From contig NZ_QKYK01000003.1 of NCBI RefSeq assembly GCF_003426815.1, forward strand, positions 310,001 to 374,000: 64,000 nucleotides of DNA, read 5' to 3'. Under the pieces are notes generated by a model. The model was not told where the DNA came from, ran no database searches, and saw nothing but the letters and a program-made list of their open reading frames with translations. Numbering within the stretch: the first letter of the stretch is position 1; each line of letters opens with the position of its first letter. Of the stretch, positions 1 through 7,813 are shown in pieces. The stretch comes from Desertimonas flava (lineage in GTDB: Bacteria; Actinomycetota; Acidimicrobiia; Acidimicrobiales; Ilumatobacteraceae). The translations under genes and the position numbers were made by a program.

Positions 1-4
1 GTGG

Positions 5-508
5 GTGCACCCCGCCGTGCGGGTTCGGTGCTCGGCGATCGCTGGCGACGGGTTGTTCATCGACGAGGCAGTGCCCGCCGGCACGCCGTTGATCCGCTTC
101 GGTGGAACGGCAGTCACCACCGCCGAGCTTCACGAGCTCTTCGAGGACGCAGACGCCAACGGCACCTACGTCGACACGATCGCCATCGGGCCCGACCGTC
201 ACCTCGTACTTCGAGCAGGCTCGATCGCCCACTACGGGAACCACAGCTGCGACCCGACGATGTGGTTCGGCGCGCCATTGGAGCTCGTGGCCCGCGTCGA
301 CCTCGAACCCGGATCCGAGCTCACCAGCGACTACGGCGTGATCTCCGACGATGTCACCTTCGAGATGACGTGCCGATGTGGCGCAGCGGCGTGCAGGCAG
401 GTCATCACGGGTCGTGACTGGCAGCTCGAGCACCTCCAGCTCCTCCACAAAGAGCGCTGGCCAGCCGGCCTACAAGCTCGTATCGACGCCAGGCGAGCAT
501 CCGAATAG
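5..508 (+). CDS. SET-domain protein (possibly cut by the window edge)
   Basis: The 167-residue product has the C-terminal hallmarks of a SET protein: NHSCDPT near residue 78, then LTSDYG near 108, then a post-SET cysteine cluster C-x-C-x4-C near 122-129. SET domains transfer methyl groups from S-adenosylmethionine to protein lysines; small bacterial SET proteins are mostly uncharacterised. The GTG at position 5 is the first start in the window, but the frame is open to the edge, so the true start may lie upstream. The TAG stop falls inside the first box of repeat element A, as in a cassette. Confidence 0.75.
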   Translation: MHPAVRVRCSAIAGDGLFIDEAVPAGTPLIRFGGTAVTTAELHELFEDADANGTYVDTIAIGPDRHLVLRAGSIAHYGNHSCDPTMWFGAPLELVARVDLEPGSELTSDYGVISDDVTFEMTCRCGAAACRQVITGRDWQLEHLQLLHKERWPAGLQARIDARRASE

Positions 509-548
509 GACGACACCACGAGCACGGACCGGCGTCCGGTATCGCCGG
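499..548 (+). repeat. Cassette-boundary element, copy A
   Basis: First box ATCCGAATAGG at 499-509 contains the stop codon of the SET gene. The last box, GTCCGGTATCGCCGG at 534-548, starts 35 nt after the first. CCGGCG and CGCCGG flank the core and could form a small hairpin. A further partial box, GTCCGCTATCGC, follows at 558. Confidence 0.6.
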
Positions 549-637
549 ATCCCTACCGTCCGCTATCGCTGATTGGAAGCATCCTTGATTCGGCGATCGG
601 GCTACGCACCGCCGGCAGGTCGGCCAAACTGCCGTGC

Positions 638-1072
638 ATGAACGTTTCAGCGGCTGACATTGAGGTGGCGGTTGGCGAAGCGCTGCCTGGCAATGCCGCG
701 GCGCCCTGGCACGTGAGAGCGAGCCAACGCGACGACCGGGTGTGGGAGGTTGAGCTACGTCACGAAGCCTCCAACGGTCTGGTCATCGACACAGGCGTGA
801 GCGATCCCGCCGATGCGATCTCGCGGGCCATCGAGTTACTCGCCACCAACCGCGAGGTCGCTCGCATCGCACGAGCCCCGCATCTCCAGCACCCCGAGGC
901 CGTAGCCGGTGTCCGCACGCTCGTACAAGCCTTTGGCTGGTCCAGGACCGAGGTACGCGCCGTCGTCGGCCTGCTTATCGACGTCGCAGCGTTGAGCGAG
1001 GACGAAGCTGACTGGCTCCGAGACTGGTTCGGCGCAGACAAGCCGGCTCCACGCGCTTCGGAGATCATGTAG
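638..1072 (+). CDS. Hypothetical protein, 144 residues
   Basis: I do not recognise this protein. It is an acidic, soluble 144-residue product with no signal peptide or membrane segment. Residues about 85-130 look like an amphipathic helical hairpin rich in Ala, Val and Glu. The ATG at 638 follows repeat element A by about 90 bp and the gene ends 117 bp before element B, so it would be the only gene of its module. Reading-frame composition is normal for this genome. Function unknown. Confidence 0.55.
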   Translation: MNVSAADIEVAVGEALPGNAAAPWHVRASQRDDRVWEVELRHEASNGLVIDTGVSDPADAISRAIELLATNREVARIARAPHLQHPEAVAGVRTLVQAFGWSRTEVRAVVGLLIDVAALSEDEADWLRDWFGADKPAPRASEIM

Positions 1073-1188
1073 ATGAGCCGGCGCTCAGCGGACGCTCGAG
1101 GATGCACCGAGCGAAACCCCCCGCCCGAAGGAACTACATCCATATCGTCACGTGCAGCCGCCCGGACGTGCTTGCTAGGTATGGGAGT

Positions 1189-1239
1189 GTCCGATAACGC
1201 GTCTCCCACCAAGTGGACCCCGGCGTCCTGTACCGCCGG
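1189..1239 (+). repeat. Cassette-boundary element, copy B
   Basis: Box 1 GTCCGATAACGCG at 1189-1201; last box GTCCTGTACCGCCGG at 1225-1239, spacing exactly 36. A short hairpin (CCAC-CAA-GTGG) sits between them. It lies in the 309-bp gap 1073-1381, in which I see no gene. Confidence 0.65.
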
Positions 1240-1381
1240 CTGGATCCTCAGTCGGGACTGTCAGACGACCCCGAGCCACGTCAGGGAGCGGATCGATGTG
1301 GCGGACCGTCGACGGCCGACCGGTTGTATTGCCTGGATGAGGTGTCCGCTGGCCGGCAGCCCACCATCTCGAGTCGCCGGT

Positions 1382-2512
1382 CTAGGTCTCGACGATGCTG
1401 ATGGCGATCGGGCCGACGGCGAAGTCGCCTTCGGTGATGTTCACCGTGTCGGTGACCACGCTGTACACGGCGTACAGGTCGTAGTCGCCCGACGGAAGTG
1501 TGTGGCCGACCGACGGATCGCACGCCGCGGTCGGAACGCTCACTGTCCCGTCGAAGACCGCGCCCGGTTCGAGATCGACCGGGACCAGGTTCGAGGTGAG
1601 ACCGAAGTTGGCGTTCGGCACACCGACGACATCACTGGTCTCCGGGTCGGCCAGGTAGACCGACGGATGGCCGGATCCGAACGCGATCCGCTCCGACGTG
1701 GCATTGACGAACGGGACTCCGACGGTGGCGTGAACCCCGTGGGCGGCGGTGACGACAACCGGAACCGGTTCCGTCACGGCGTACGGGAGGTCAGGAGTCG
1801 TTGCCGGGAGGTCGGGGCAGACCGGCTCCGGGAGCGGGTCGGGCATCGGATACGGAAACGCCCCGAGCGACAGGTCGAGTTGGTCGCCGTAGTCGGTGTG
1901 AAGCATCTCGGCGGTCGCGTCATGGCCGGCGAGCACGTTGACGTCGACGCGGCCGTCCATGCCGTTCGGGCCGAACGCGTGCTCGAACTCGGCGAGTCGT
2001 GGCTGGACTTCCGCGACGATGGCCGCGCCCTCGCTCCTCGTCAGCCGGGCACGACACACCACCAGATGATCAGGGTCATCGACGAGATCGACGAGAGCCG
2101 CGCGGTGCTCGGCGAAGTTGGCCACGAACGCCGCGATCACCACCCTGCGACCGTCGTCGGTCCAGGTCATCCCTGCGCCGTGGAACTCCTCGCCCAGCGG
2201 GACGCCGTAGGTGTTGACCACACTCATCTCGCCCTCCAGCGTGATCTGTGGTGGCGCCTCGCTGGTCTCAGTTCCTTCGGGTGGGTCGATGCGCGTCGCG
2301 CACAGCGGTTCGTCGGCGTCGTCCGACGAACGTTCGATAGGAACGACCGACGAAGCGGGCGCGCCCGGCACCGTGGTCGACGTCGTCGTCGTTGCCGGAA
2401 CCGTCGGGTTCGGGGCCGACCCAACCCCGTCTGCAGACAGTCGCCCGACACCACCCAGCACTCCCACCAGCACCACCGCTGCCAACCCCGGTGCCCCGAA
2501 TCCCTTACCCAC
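1382..2512 (-). CDS. Secreted or membrane-anchored protein with Thr-rich linker
   Basis: Start chosen at GTG 2512, which gives a signal-like N-terminus (short basic start, then a hydrophobic stretch APGLAAVVLVGVLGGVG). A linker rich in Thr, Pro and Val follows (VPATTTTSTTVPGAP near residues 35-50), typical of exported actinobacterial proteins. The remaining 300 or so residues have beta-sandwich-like character (alternating Val/Thr) but no family I can name. An upstream in-frame ATG at 2641 would place the hydrophobic segment 50 residues in, which is less likely. Likely acts at the cell surface; function unknown. Confidence 0.6.
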   Translation of the reverse strand: MGKGFGAPGLAAVVLVGVLGGVGRLSADGVGSAPNPTVPATTTTSTTVPGAPASSVVPIERSSDDADEPLCATRIDPPEGTETSEAPPQITLEGEMSVVNTYGVPLGEEFHGAGMTWTDDGRRVVIAAFVANFAEHRAALVDLVDDPDHLVVCRARLTRSEGAAIVAEVQPRLAEFEHAFGPNGMDGRVDVNVLAGHDATAEMLHTDYGDQLDLSLGAFPYPMPDPLPEPVCPDLPATTPDLPYAVTEPVPVVVTAAHGVHATVGVPFVNATSERIAFGSGHPSVYLADPETSDVVGVPNANFGLTSNLVPVDLEPGAVFDGTVSVPTAACDPSVGHTLPSGDYDLYAVYSVVTDTVNITEGDFAVGPIAISIVET

Positions 2513-2610
2513 GTGCGTGACCGTAGCCCCGGGCCCCGACACACCGGCGTCGCGCTCAGGCAAGGCACGAGCGCCCCGTGGGTCGCCGCAGGCACCCGTG
2601 CGAGCGCACA

Positions 2611-2661
2611 GTCCGAGAACAACGTCCGAGAATCGCGGCATCCCGCGTCCTGTACCGCCGG
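2611..2661 (+). repeat. Cassette-boundary element, copy C
   Basis: Three clear boxes: GTCCGAGAAC at 2611, GTCCGAGAATCGCG at 2624 (offset 13) and GTCCTGTACCGCCGG at 2647-2661 (offset 36). It lies upstream of the leftward secreted-protein gene and 43 bp before the rightward DUF2071 gene. Confidence 0.65.
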
Positions 2662-2703
2662 TTCACGGGTGCTCTCGAGCCATCTCGAGGGCAGACTGCG
2701 TAG

Positions 2704-3450
2704 GTGATTGTGGTGCCGTCTCTCGCTGGTGTCATCGATCGCCGCCTGCTGGTCAACTTCGCCGTCGAGCCGGATGTCGCTGCTGAGTTTCTGCCAGCGC
2801 CGTTCGAACCGCAGCTTGTCGCAGGCCGGGCCGTCGCCGGCGTGTGCCTCATCCGACTCGCCAAGCTTCGGCCGCATGGGCTGCCCGGTTGGATCGGGCT
2901 GCGTTCGGAGAACGCCGCGCACCGTTTCGCCGTCGTACGCACGGACGAACCTGACAGCAGCGGAGTGTTCATACCGAGGCGGGACTCGAGTTCTCGCATC
3001 ACCACGTGGGTTGGCGGGCGACTGTTTCCTGGTGCTCATCACCGCGCCGACTTCACGGTGGCCTCGACCGCTGTGAGCGAGAAGGTCGCTTACCGGAGCC
3101 GCGACCGACGAGTCAGTGTCGAGGTGACGGGCTCCGTGGGCCGCACGCTGCCCGCGGGCTCGGTCTTCGACTCGCTGGAGATGTCGTCGACCTTCTTCGC
3201 GAACGGATGTCGAGGATGGTCGGCAACCGGCGATCCGGTTCGCTTCGACGGCCTTGAGCTGCGCACAGCCGAGTGGAAGGTGGAGCCCTTCGACGTCGAC
3301 CTGGTGCGCTCGTCGTTCTTCGACGACACGACCGTCTTTCCCGCCGGTTCGGTCCGGTTCGATCACGCACTGATCATGCGTGGGATCGCACACACATGGC
3401 ATCCAATCGAAACAGTCGACGCGGGCCCTCAGCTTGCGGCCGCTCGCTGA
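2704..3450 (+). CDS. DUF2071 family protein
   Basis: The 248-residue product resembles the DUF2071 (YqjF-type) family, which has an acetoacetate-decarboxylase-like fold. It begins with a tryptophan-poor version of the usual opening, then LLVNFAVEPDVAAEFLP near residue 15 and a conserved GVCLIRLAKLRP segment near 47. The biochemical role of the family is unknown. GTG at 2704 is the first start after repeat element C. The gene shares one inter-repeat module with the convergent DUF4375 gene. Confidence 0.7.
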   Translation: MIVVPSLAGVIDRRLLVNFAVEPDVAAEFLPAPFEPQLVAGRAVAGVCLIRLAKLRPHGLPGWIGLRSENAAHRFAVVRTDEPDSSGVFIPRRDSSSRITTWVGGRLFPGAHHRADFTVASTAVSEKVAYRSRDRRVSVEVTGSVGRTLPAGSVFDSLEMSSTFFANGCRGWSATGDPVRFDGLELRTAEWKVEPFDVDLVRSSFFDDTTVFPAGSVRFDHALIMRGIAHTWHPIETVDAGPQLAAAR

Positions 3451-3700
3451 GTCTGCACCGAGCCCAGGTGACAGCCGCCTCCAACGCCGGTTCTTCGAAG
3501 ACATTCATGACAGGTGTGGAGGAACAGCAGCTACGTACGATTGAGGTAGGAGGAGAGACAACCCGACGTCGCACGACGCAACCATCACCAGCCGGGACGA
3601 CGGTCGACGCGGAGATCATTGCCCGACGGCGTTGCCACCGTCGTTGACACCGCTCACTGATTTCCAGAGTTGCTCGTCGGGTGTCCCCACCCCGGTGGAG
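3451..3700. other. Intergenic, nothing recognised
   Basis: 250 bp between two convergent genes. I see no gene, no copy of the repeat element and no strong hairpin. Confidence 0.5.
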
Positions 3701-4099
3701 CTATGCGCCAGGGATGAGATCTCGCATGTGATCGTCAACCTCCACGGCTGCCTCGAGGTCGAAGTAGTTCTCGCTCAGCATGTCGAGCAACTCGAGGTCC
3801 GACGCGCTCAGGTCCTCGAGCGCAGCCATGCGAGCCTGACGCTCGGCGGGATAAGGATCGCCGAGCACGCGCATGGCGCGCTCGATGAGCGCGGAGCGCG
3901 TCGGCAAGCCCACTCGTCGGCTAGCGGCGACGGCGTCGGCCACGACATCGCCCGCACCGTTCAGAAACAGTTGATGGAACCCGCCGTTGTTGACCTCAGT
4001 CCTGAGCCAGCCGAACGCGTAGAGCGGCACCACCCCCTCATGTAGATCCGAAGGCTCGGATGCGGCCACTTGTTCCCAGCTCGCCCAAGGGTCAGCCAT
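3701..4099 (-). CDS. DUF4375 (DMP19-like) protein
   Basis: The 132-residue product carries the signature of this family, TEVNNGGFHQLFLNGAG near residues 33-50, followed by a helical C-terminal half ending in a leucine-rich DxLSENYFDLE segment. Members are small cytoplasmic proteins of unclear function, common in mobile and cassette DNA. ATG at 4099 (MADPWASWEQ) is preferred over an upstream ATG at 4135 because family similarity begins just after it; no clear ribosome-binding site is visible at either. Confidence 0.7.
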   Translation of the reverse strand: MADPWASWEQVAASEPSDLHEGVVPLYAFGWLRTEVNNGGFHQLFLNGAGDVVADAVAASRRVGLPTRSALIERAMRVLGDPYPAERQARMAALEDLSASDLELLDMLSENYFDLEAAVEVDDHMRDLIPGA

Positions 4100-4208
4100 T
4101 TGCACAGTTTCGCCGGCGTCGCTGGTTGCGAGCAATGTGACCGCGACGCCCGCCCTCCCATCGCATCACCACGGGGCGCGGCGCGCCCGATCCGATGCCA
4201 CCACGGGT

Positions 4209-4259
4209 GTCCGAGTAACGCGCCCGAACTCTCCGTCGTCCCTCGTCCTGTAACGCCGG
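4209..4259 (+). repeat. Cassette-boundary element, copy D
   Basis: Box 1 GTCCGAGTAACGCG at 4209-4222 and last box GTCCTGTAACGCCGG at 4245-4259, offset 36, with a weak middle box GCCCGAAC at 4222. The two outer boxes both contain GTAACGC, which shows most clearly that they are direct repeats. Confidence 0.65.
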
Positions 4260-4363
4260 TCCTACGTCGTTGCTTGAGGCCATGGCGCGGTGACTGTGGT
4301 ACTGGGGCCCACAGCGGTGCTCATTGCTTGCTCCGCTCGGCGGGCGCGACGGCGACGTGCGGG

Positions 4364-4777
4364 TTAGCGAGATGGCTCTGTTGCTTCGGTGAGGGATGCG
4401 AGGATCTGCCTTACTGCACGTGAGTTGAGAAGCTCCTGCACGAGGGCGTCTGTGATGGAGACGCAGTGGTCCCAGATGGCGTCGATGTCGAGATCGGGTG
4501 GCACCGTTTCGCCGGGCTTGGAGATGCCAGCGTTGTCGAGGCACTCCGATCCGGCGGAGACCAGCATGCGACGTGCTTCGCGGATGAGCTCGTCGGGATA
4601 CAGCTCGAATGGGTACGCGATCGACGTGTACGGCGCGTCGTCGAGCACGGTCGTGAGGGTCGCCTCGTCAACGCTTGCGAGATCGACGATCTCGCCGTTG
4701 ACGACGCCGAGTTCGTCGTCCTCGTCGCGTTGAATCGCGGGTTCCGCTACCGCAAGGCGAAGATCATCACCGAGCAA
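4364..4777 (-). CDS. Hypothetical protein, possibly 5'-truncated
   Basis: A 137-residue frame whose distal part (from GEIVDLASVDEATL onward) reads like a genuine helical protein; I do not recognise the family. Its proposed N-terminus overlaps, on the other strand, the coding end of another gene-like frame that reads to 4990. Two real genes are unlikely to overlap head-to-head this way, so the original 5' end may be lost. Start at ATG 4777 is uncertain. Confidence 0.4.
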   Translation of the reverse strand: MLGDDLRLAVAEPAIQRDEDDELGVVNGEIVDLASVDEATLTTVLDDAPYTSIAYPFELYPDELIREARRMLVSAGSECLDNAGISKPGETVPPDLDIDAIWDHCVSITDALVQELLNSRAVRQILASLTEATEPSR

Positions 4778-4990
4778 GACGACGGGACACGCGACCCCGA
4801 CTTCTTCGTCCTTCCAATGCCAATTGTCGCAGAGGTGGCAGAGACAGCTCCCCAGTGGGGCGCCTCAGCCAAGATCTACATGCGACGCAGCATCAAGAAC
4901 TGGGAGCAGTACCGCTCGGCCTGGGACCTCGTACTCGAGCACCTGAACACCACCGACGCTGGCACACCGTCCGATACCGCCGTCCGGTAA
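4730..4990 (+). pseudogene. 3' remnant of an unrecognised gene
   Basis: From about 4730 the + strand reads as convincing protein (FRYRKAKIITEQDDG, then KIYMRRSIKNWEQYR), yet the frame upstream of it is only the shadow of the leftward gene. The simplest reading is that this gene lost its 5' part. A TTG at 4730 is the only nearby in-frame start. The TAA stop lies inside repeat element E. Family not identified. Confidence 0.4.
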
Positions 4991-5020
4991 TCCTCGGCCC
5001 ACGATGCCAGCTACCGCCGG
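4969..5020 (+). repeat. Cassette-boundary element, copy E
   Basis: Boxes GTCCGATACCGCC at 4969, GTCCGGTAATCC at 4982 (offset 13) and GCCAGCTACCGCCGG at 5006-5020 (offset 37). The stop codon of the upstream remnant lies in the middle box. Confidence 0.55.
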
Positions 5021-5071
5021 GGTCTCCCCGTCGCGTCGCTCAGCGAGGGCTGATCGCGTAGCCTGCAGACG

Positions 5072-5260
5072 ATGGACGCCGCCGAGATCCGCACCGCCGT
5101 CGATGTCGAGCGACTCACACCCGATGAACGCCAGCGGCTCGTCAACGAGCGGTCCTCGACTGACCTGTCGGAGCTCCCCGAGAGCTTCGTCACGCGAGCC
5201 CGCGCCGACGGCCGACGCCTACTCGTTGAGCACGGCGTCATCGACGATTCGTCCCAGTGA
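5072..5260 (+). CDS. Small antitoxin-like protein
   Basis: A 62-residue, charged, largely helical protein (LTPDERQRLVNERSS near residues 15-29) directly upstream of, and overlapping by 4 bp (GTGA), a toxin-like gene. Size, charge and coupling fit the antitoxin of a type II toxin-antitoxin pair, which would neutralise the toxin by binding and usually represses its own promoter. I cannot assign a DNA-binding fold. ATG at 5072 follows repeat element E by 52 bp. Confidence 0.55.
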   Translation: MDAAEIRTAVDVERLTPDERQRLVNERSSTDLSELPESFVTRARADGRRLLVEHGVIDDSSQ

Positions 5261-5556
5261 CAGTCCGCCGGGTCGTCCGGGTCACCGCCAACTTCTTCGA
5301 TCAGCTCGACGCATACTTCGCAGCCGAGCGCGGACCGAACGGCGAGCCATCGGCGACTGACTTTCTCGTGCTCGAGCTGCCGGCGATCGTTGAGCGCTTT
5401 GCCACCGACTTCGATGCTCTGCCCGAGATCGTTGACGGGGTGTCGGCCGGCCGCATGCTGATCACAGCCGGGGTGCTGGTGCGGGCGATCGCTGTGTTTG
5501 GCATAGCGACGTCCGAAACGACGGTCGACCTGATCGGTGTCACGGTCGAGACCTGA
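5257..5556 (+). CDS. RelE/ParE-like toxin
   Basis: A 99-residue protein beginning VRRVVRVTANFFDQLDAYFA, matching the opening strand and helix of the RelE/ParE superfamily, with a closing strand pattern (LVRAIAVFGIATSETTVDLIGV). Toxins of this fold cleave mRNA on the ribosome or poison gyrase; which applies cannot be told here. GTG start overlaps the antitoxin stop. The TGA stop is 12 bp before repeat element F, so the pair fills one module. Confidence 0.55.
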   Translation: MTVRRVVRVTANFFDQLDAYFAAERGPNGEPSATDFLVLELPAIVERFATDFDALPEIVDGVSAGRMLITAGVLVRAIAVFGIATSETTVDLIGVTVET

Positions 5557-5568
5557 CGCCGGACGACC

Positions 5569-5619
5569 GTCTCATAACGGTGGCCGATAACCCGCACCCA
5601 ACGCGTCCGGTACCGCCGG
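5569..5619 (+). repeat. Cassette-boundary element, copy F
   Basis: Boxes GTCTCATAACGG at 5569, GGCCGATAACCC at 5582 (offset 13) and GTCCGGTACCGCCGG at 5605-5619 (offset 36), lying between the two toxin-antitoxin pairs. Confidence 0.65.
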
Positions 5620-5640
5620 CAGTCGGTCGCGAACACTTGC

Positions 5641-5657
5641 GGTGTCATACTGACACC
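5641..5657 (+). promoter_or_regulatory. Probable operator of the toxin-antitoxin pair
   Basis: A perfect 7-bp inverted repeat, GGTGTCA-TAC-TGACACC, lies 16 bp before the antitoxin ATG at 5673, with a further GGTGT half-site at 5664. Antitoxins commonly repress their own promoter through such a site. Confidence 0.6.
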
Positions 5658-5672
5658 ATTTTTGGTGTGGCG

Positions 5673-5870
5673 ATGACCTTGCGGTTGACCGATGACGAGC
5701 AGACGGCACTACGCGAACGTGCCGAAGCCGAAGGAATCTCGATGCAAGACGCCGCACGCCGCGCCGTGCGCGAGTTCGTCGCTCGCGGCGCCCATCGAGA
5801 TCGCGTCTCTGCCGCCGCCGACCGCGTCATCACCGCGCACCGCGACGCGCTCGATCGACTCGGCGAGTGA
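5673..5870 (+). CDS. Antitoxin, ribbon-helix-helix-like
   Basis: A 65-residue protein starting MTLRLTDDEQTALRERA; a short beta strand followed by two helices (AAEGISMQDAARRAVREFV-type pattern) fits a ribbon-helix-helix antitoxin. It sits directly upstream of a Doc-like toxin with a 4-bp overlap. An earlier in-frame start at 5580 would run through the repeat element and the palindromic operator, so the ATG at 5673 is chosen. Likely neutralises the toxin and represses the pair through the palindrome at 5641. Confidence 0.7.
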   Translation: MTLRLTDDEQTALRERAEAEGISMQDAARRAVREFVARGAHRDRVSAAADRVITAHRDALDRLGE

Positions 5871-6262
5871 CCGCACCGGTCGAGTACCTCGACCTCGACG
5901 ACGTGCTCGAACTTGCCGAACGAGTCCTCGGAACCCCGATCCCGATCCGCGACGTCGGACTGCTCGGATCTGCCATCGCTCGACCCCAGACCACCGTCGC
6001 AGGCCGTGACGCCTACCCGGACATCTGGACGAAAGCCGCCGCCCTGCTGCAGTCGATCGCCAACAACCACGCGCTGATCGACGGGAACCAGCGCCTCGGA
6101 TGGCTCGCCACGGCCGTCTTCTTCGAACTCAACGGCATCGACATCACCGACGCCGGCAACGACGACGTCTACGTCCTCGTCATCGACGTCGCGTCAGGCC
6201 CATCCAGCATCGCTGACATCGCCAACCGCCTGACACGACTCCTCCCGCAAGCACCCGAATAG
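5867..6262 (+). CDS. Doc/Fic-family toxin
   Basis: The 131-residue protein has the Doc layout, including an N-terminal YLDLDDVLELAERVLG segment and a Fic-type motif HALIDGNQRLGW near residues 66-77. Doc toxins phosphorylate elongation factor Tu and stall translation. Compared with the usual HxFx(D/A)NKR motif, Phe is Leu and Lys is Gln, while the catalytic His, Asp, Asn and Arg remain, so activity may be altered. The GTG start overlaps the antitoxin stop. The TAG stop lies in the first box of repeat element G. Confidence 0.75.
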   Translation: MTAPVEYLDLDDVLELAERVLGTPIPIRDVGLLGSAIARPQTTVAGRDAYPDIWTKAAALLQSIANNHALIDGNQRLGWLATAVFFELNGIDITDAGNDDVYVLVIDVASGPSSIADIANRLTRLLPQAPE

Positions 6263-6303
6263 CCCGTCCGATCCGTCCTTCACGTACTGCCGCATACCGC
6301 CGG
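6253..6303 (+). repeat. Cassette-boundary element, copy G (last of the array)
   Basis: Boxes ACCCGAATAG at 6253, which includes the stop of the Doc-like gene, GTCCGATCCGTCC at 6266 (offset 13) and GCCGCATACCGCCGG at 6289-6303 (offset 36). No further copy is seen to the right. Confidence 0.6.
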
Positions 6304-6719
6304 ATGTCAGTCGCACCGCGCGACGACGACCCGCCGGTCCCACCCGCGTCCTCAGTCGGCGATCAGGCGCGCTCACGCGGCCGTCGAGACGGGACTGGGC
6401 GGCGGTCGGAGTGCCGAACGAGGAGACCGGACGCACCGAATGCCGGCAGCTCCGCGCCCCGACCCGGCGTTCGGTGTTCGGAAGAGCGCCCGGCCAGTCG
6501 GGAAGGACTCCCCGACTCTCGGACTGGCGCGCTTCATCGTTGTCCCGGTGCCCCAGTGAACGTAGGTCGGCGACACACCCTCGAGCGGCCAGCGCGCGAC
6601 CGATCAGTCCGGCTGGCCCGCAGGCCCCCGACTCACGGCGACACGCATAAGGCGCTGGGGATGAAGTCGTCAAGGAGCGCGTCCTCGATCGGAGACAAGG
6701 CCGGGCGTCACGGCCGCGA
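6304..6719. other. 416-bp stretch without a supported gene
   Basis: All frames here give low-complexity Arg/Pro/Ser-rich translations typical of non-coding high-GC DNA. I see no promoter, repeat copy or recognisable gene remnant. It separates the cassette-like array from the DUF222 gene. Confidence 0.5.
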
Positions 6720-7811
6720 ATGACCTGGGCGGACGGCTGCATGGTGACGAGAAACTCTGTTACAGGGGTTGGTCATGCTGGGACCATGTTGTTGGAGGCG
6801 CCTTCGATCTCGACCGGTTCGACCGGCGAGGTCGCGGGTACCGACGTCATCGGTTCGGCCGGGGCGGGCGGCGTCGATGCGCGAGTCGCCGAGGTCGCCG
6901 CGCTGGTCGCCGAGTTCAGCTCGCAGCTCACCGAGTGGGAGCGTTTGGTCGACGAGGACGGCGCCCACCGCAGCAGGGAGACAGCTCACCGCAACCGCGA
7001 CGTCCGCTTCATCACGGTCGGAGCCACGGTGCTGTTGCGGGGCAGCTTTGCCGGCCTCCAGGCCGAGGCGTTGCAGACGACCTTCGCGGCGTTCGTCGAC
7101 GCCGAGTACCGCTTCGACGTCGAAGAGGCGCGAGAGCGCCTGGGACACGAGCACGTCACCCCGGGCGACCTCGCTCGCACCAACGGCCAACGCCGGGCCG
7201 AGGCGATGAAGAAGTTGTTCGAGGCTGCTGCGATCGCTCCGTTGAACGGTCGCGACATCGACCTGACGGTGAACATCATCATCGATCAGGCGACCTTCGA
7301 GCGGCAACTGCTCGACCTGCTCGACCCCCTGCACCTTCACCGCAACAGCGACGCCGACACCACCCTCGCACCCGACTGCCAAGCCGCCGTCGACACCCAC
7401 ACGATCCGACCGATGTGCCACACGTCGCGCGGCACCGACGTCGACCCGGTCGACGCCGTCGCCGCAGCACTGGTCGGACACGTCCGACGAGTCGTCGTCG
7501 GGGCGGCCGGCGTGATCATCGACCAAGGCCGCCGCAGCCGCCTCTACCGCGGCAACAGCCGCGAAGCCGCCTACCTCCAAGCCGCGGTCGCCGGCCAGTT
7601 CCGATGTATGTGGCCCGGTTGCGGGCATCTACCGAGGCAGATCGACCACGTCACTCCCTCGACCGAGGGCGGGCCCACCTCGCCACGCAACGCAGGCCCC
7701 ATGTGCGGGCGCCACAACCTCGTCAAGAACACCGGATTCACCACCCGCCGCGACACCCACGGGCACTGGCACGTCTACCGACCCGACGGCACCGAACTCG
7801 CCCGCGGCTGA
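6720..7811 (+). CDS. DUF222/HNH endonuclease-like protein, short N-terminus
   Basis: The C-terminal HNH motif is clear: CMWPGCGH, then IDHVTPSTEGGPT, then CGRHNLVK, at roughly residues 305-340. The preceding 200 residues match the DUF222 (13E12-type) domain, including the DLARTNGQRRAEAM segment. These proteins are abundant in actinobacteria and often behave as repetitive or mobile genes; a nuclease role is inferred from the HNH motif. At 341-363 residues it lacks about 80-100 N-terminal residues of typical members, so it may be truncated. Starts at 6720, 6741 and 6786 are all possible. Confidence 0.75.
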   Translation: MTWADGCMVTRNSVTGVGHAGTMLLEAPSISTGSTGEVAGTDVIGSAGAGGVDARVAEVAALVAEFSSQLTEWERLVDEDGAHRSRETAHRNRDVRFITVGATVLLRGSFAGLQAEALQTTFAAFVDAEYRFDVEEARERLGHEHVTPGDLARTNGQRRAEAMKKLFEAAAIAPLNGRDIDLTVNIIIDQATFERQLLDLLDPLHLHRNSDADTTLAPDCQAAVDTHTIRPMCHTSRGTDVDPVDAVAAALVGHVRRVVVGAAGVIIDQGRRSRLYRGNSREAAYLQAAVAGQFRCMWPGCGHLPRQIDHVTPSTEGGPTSPRNAGPMCGRHNLVKNTGFTTRRDTHGHWHVYRPDGTELARG

Positions 7812-7813
7812 GC

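Noticed and set aside
1073-2707. Long open frame on the + strand opposite the secreted protein
   Set aside because: The translation is Arg/Gly/Asp-rich with no domain, while the opposite strand gives a signal peptide and linker. It is a high-GC shadow frame.
499-6303. Classical integron attC sites
   Set aside because: The boxes repeat in the same direction. I could not find the inverted RYYYAAC/GTTRRRY pair, and no integrase gene is in the window. I therefore call them an unknown cassette-like element.
499-6303. CRISPR array
   Set aside because: Repeats are about 0.6-1.6 kb apart with genes between them and no uniform spacers.
6720-7811. Insertion sequence or intein around the HNH gene
   Set aside because: No terminal inverted repeats or target duplication seen. 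DUF222/HNH genes commonly stand alone in actinobacteria.
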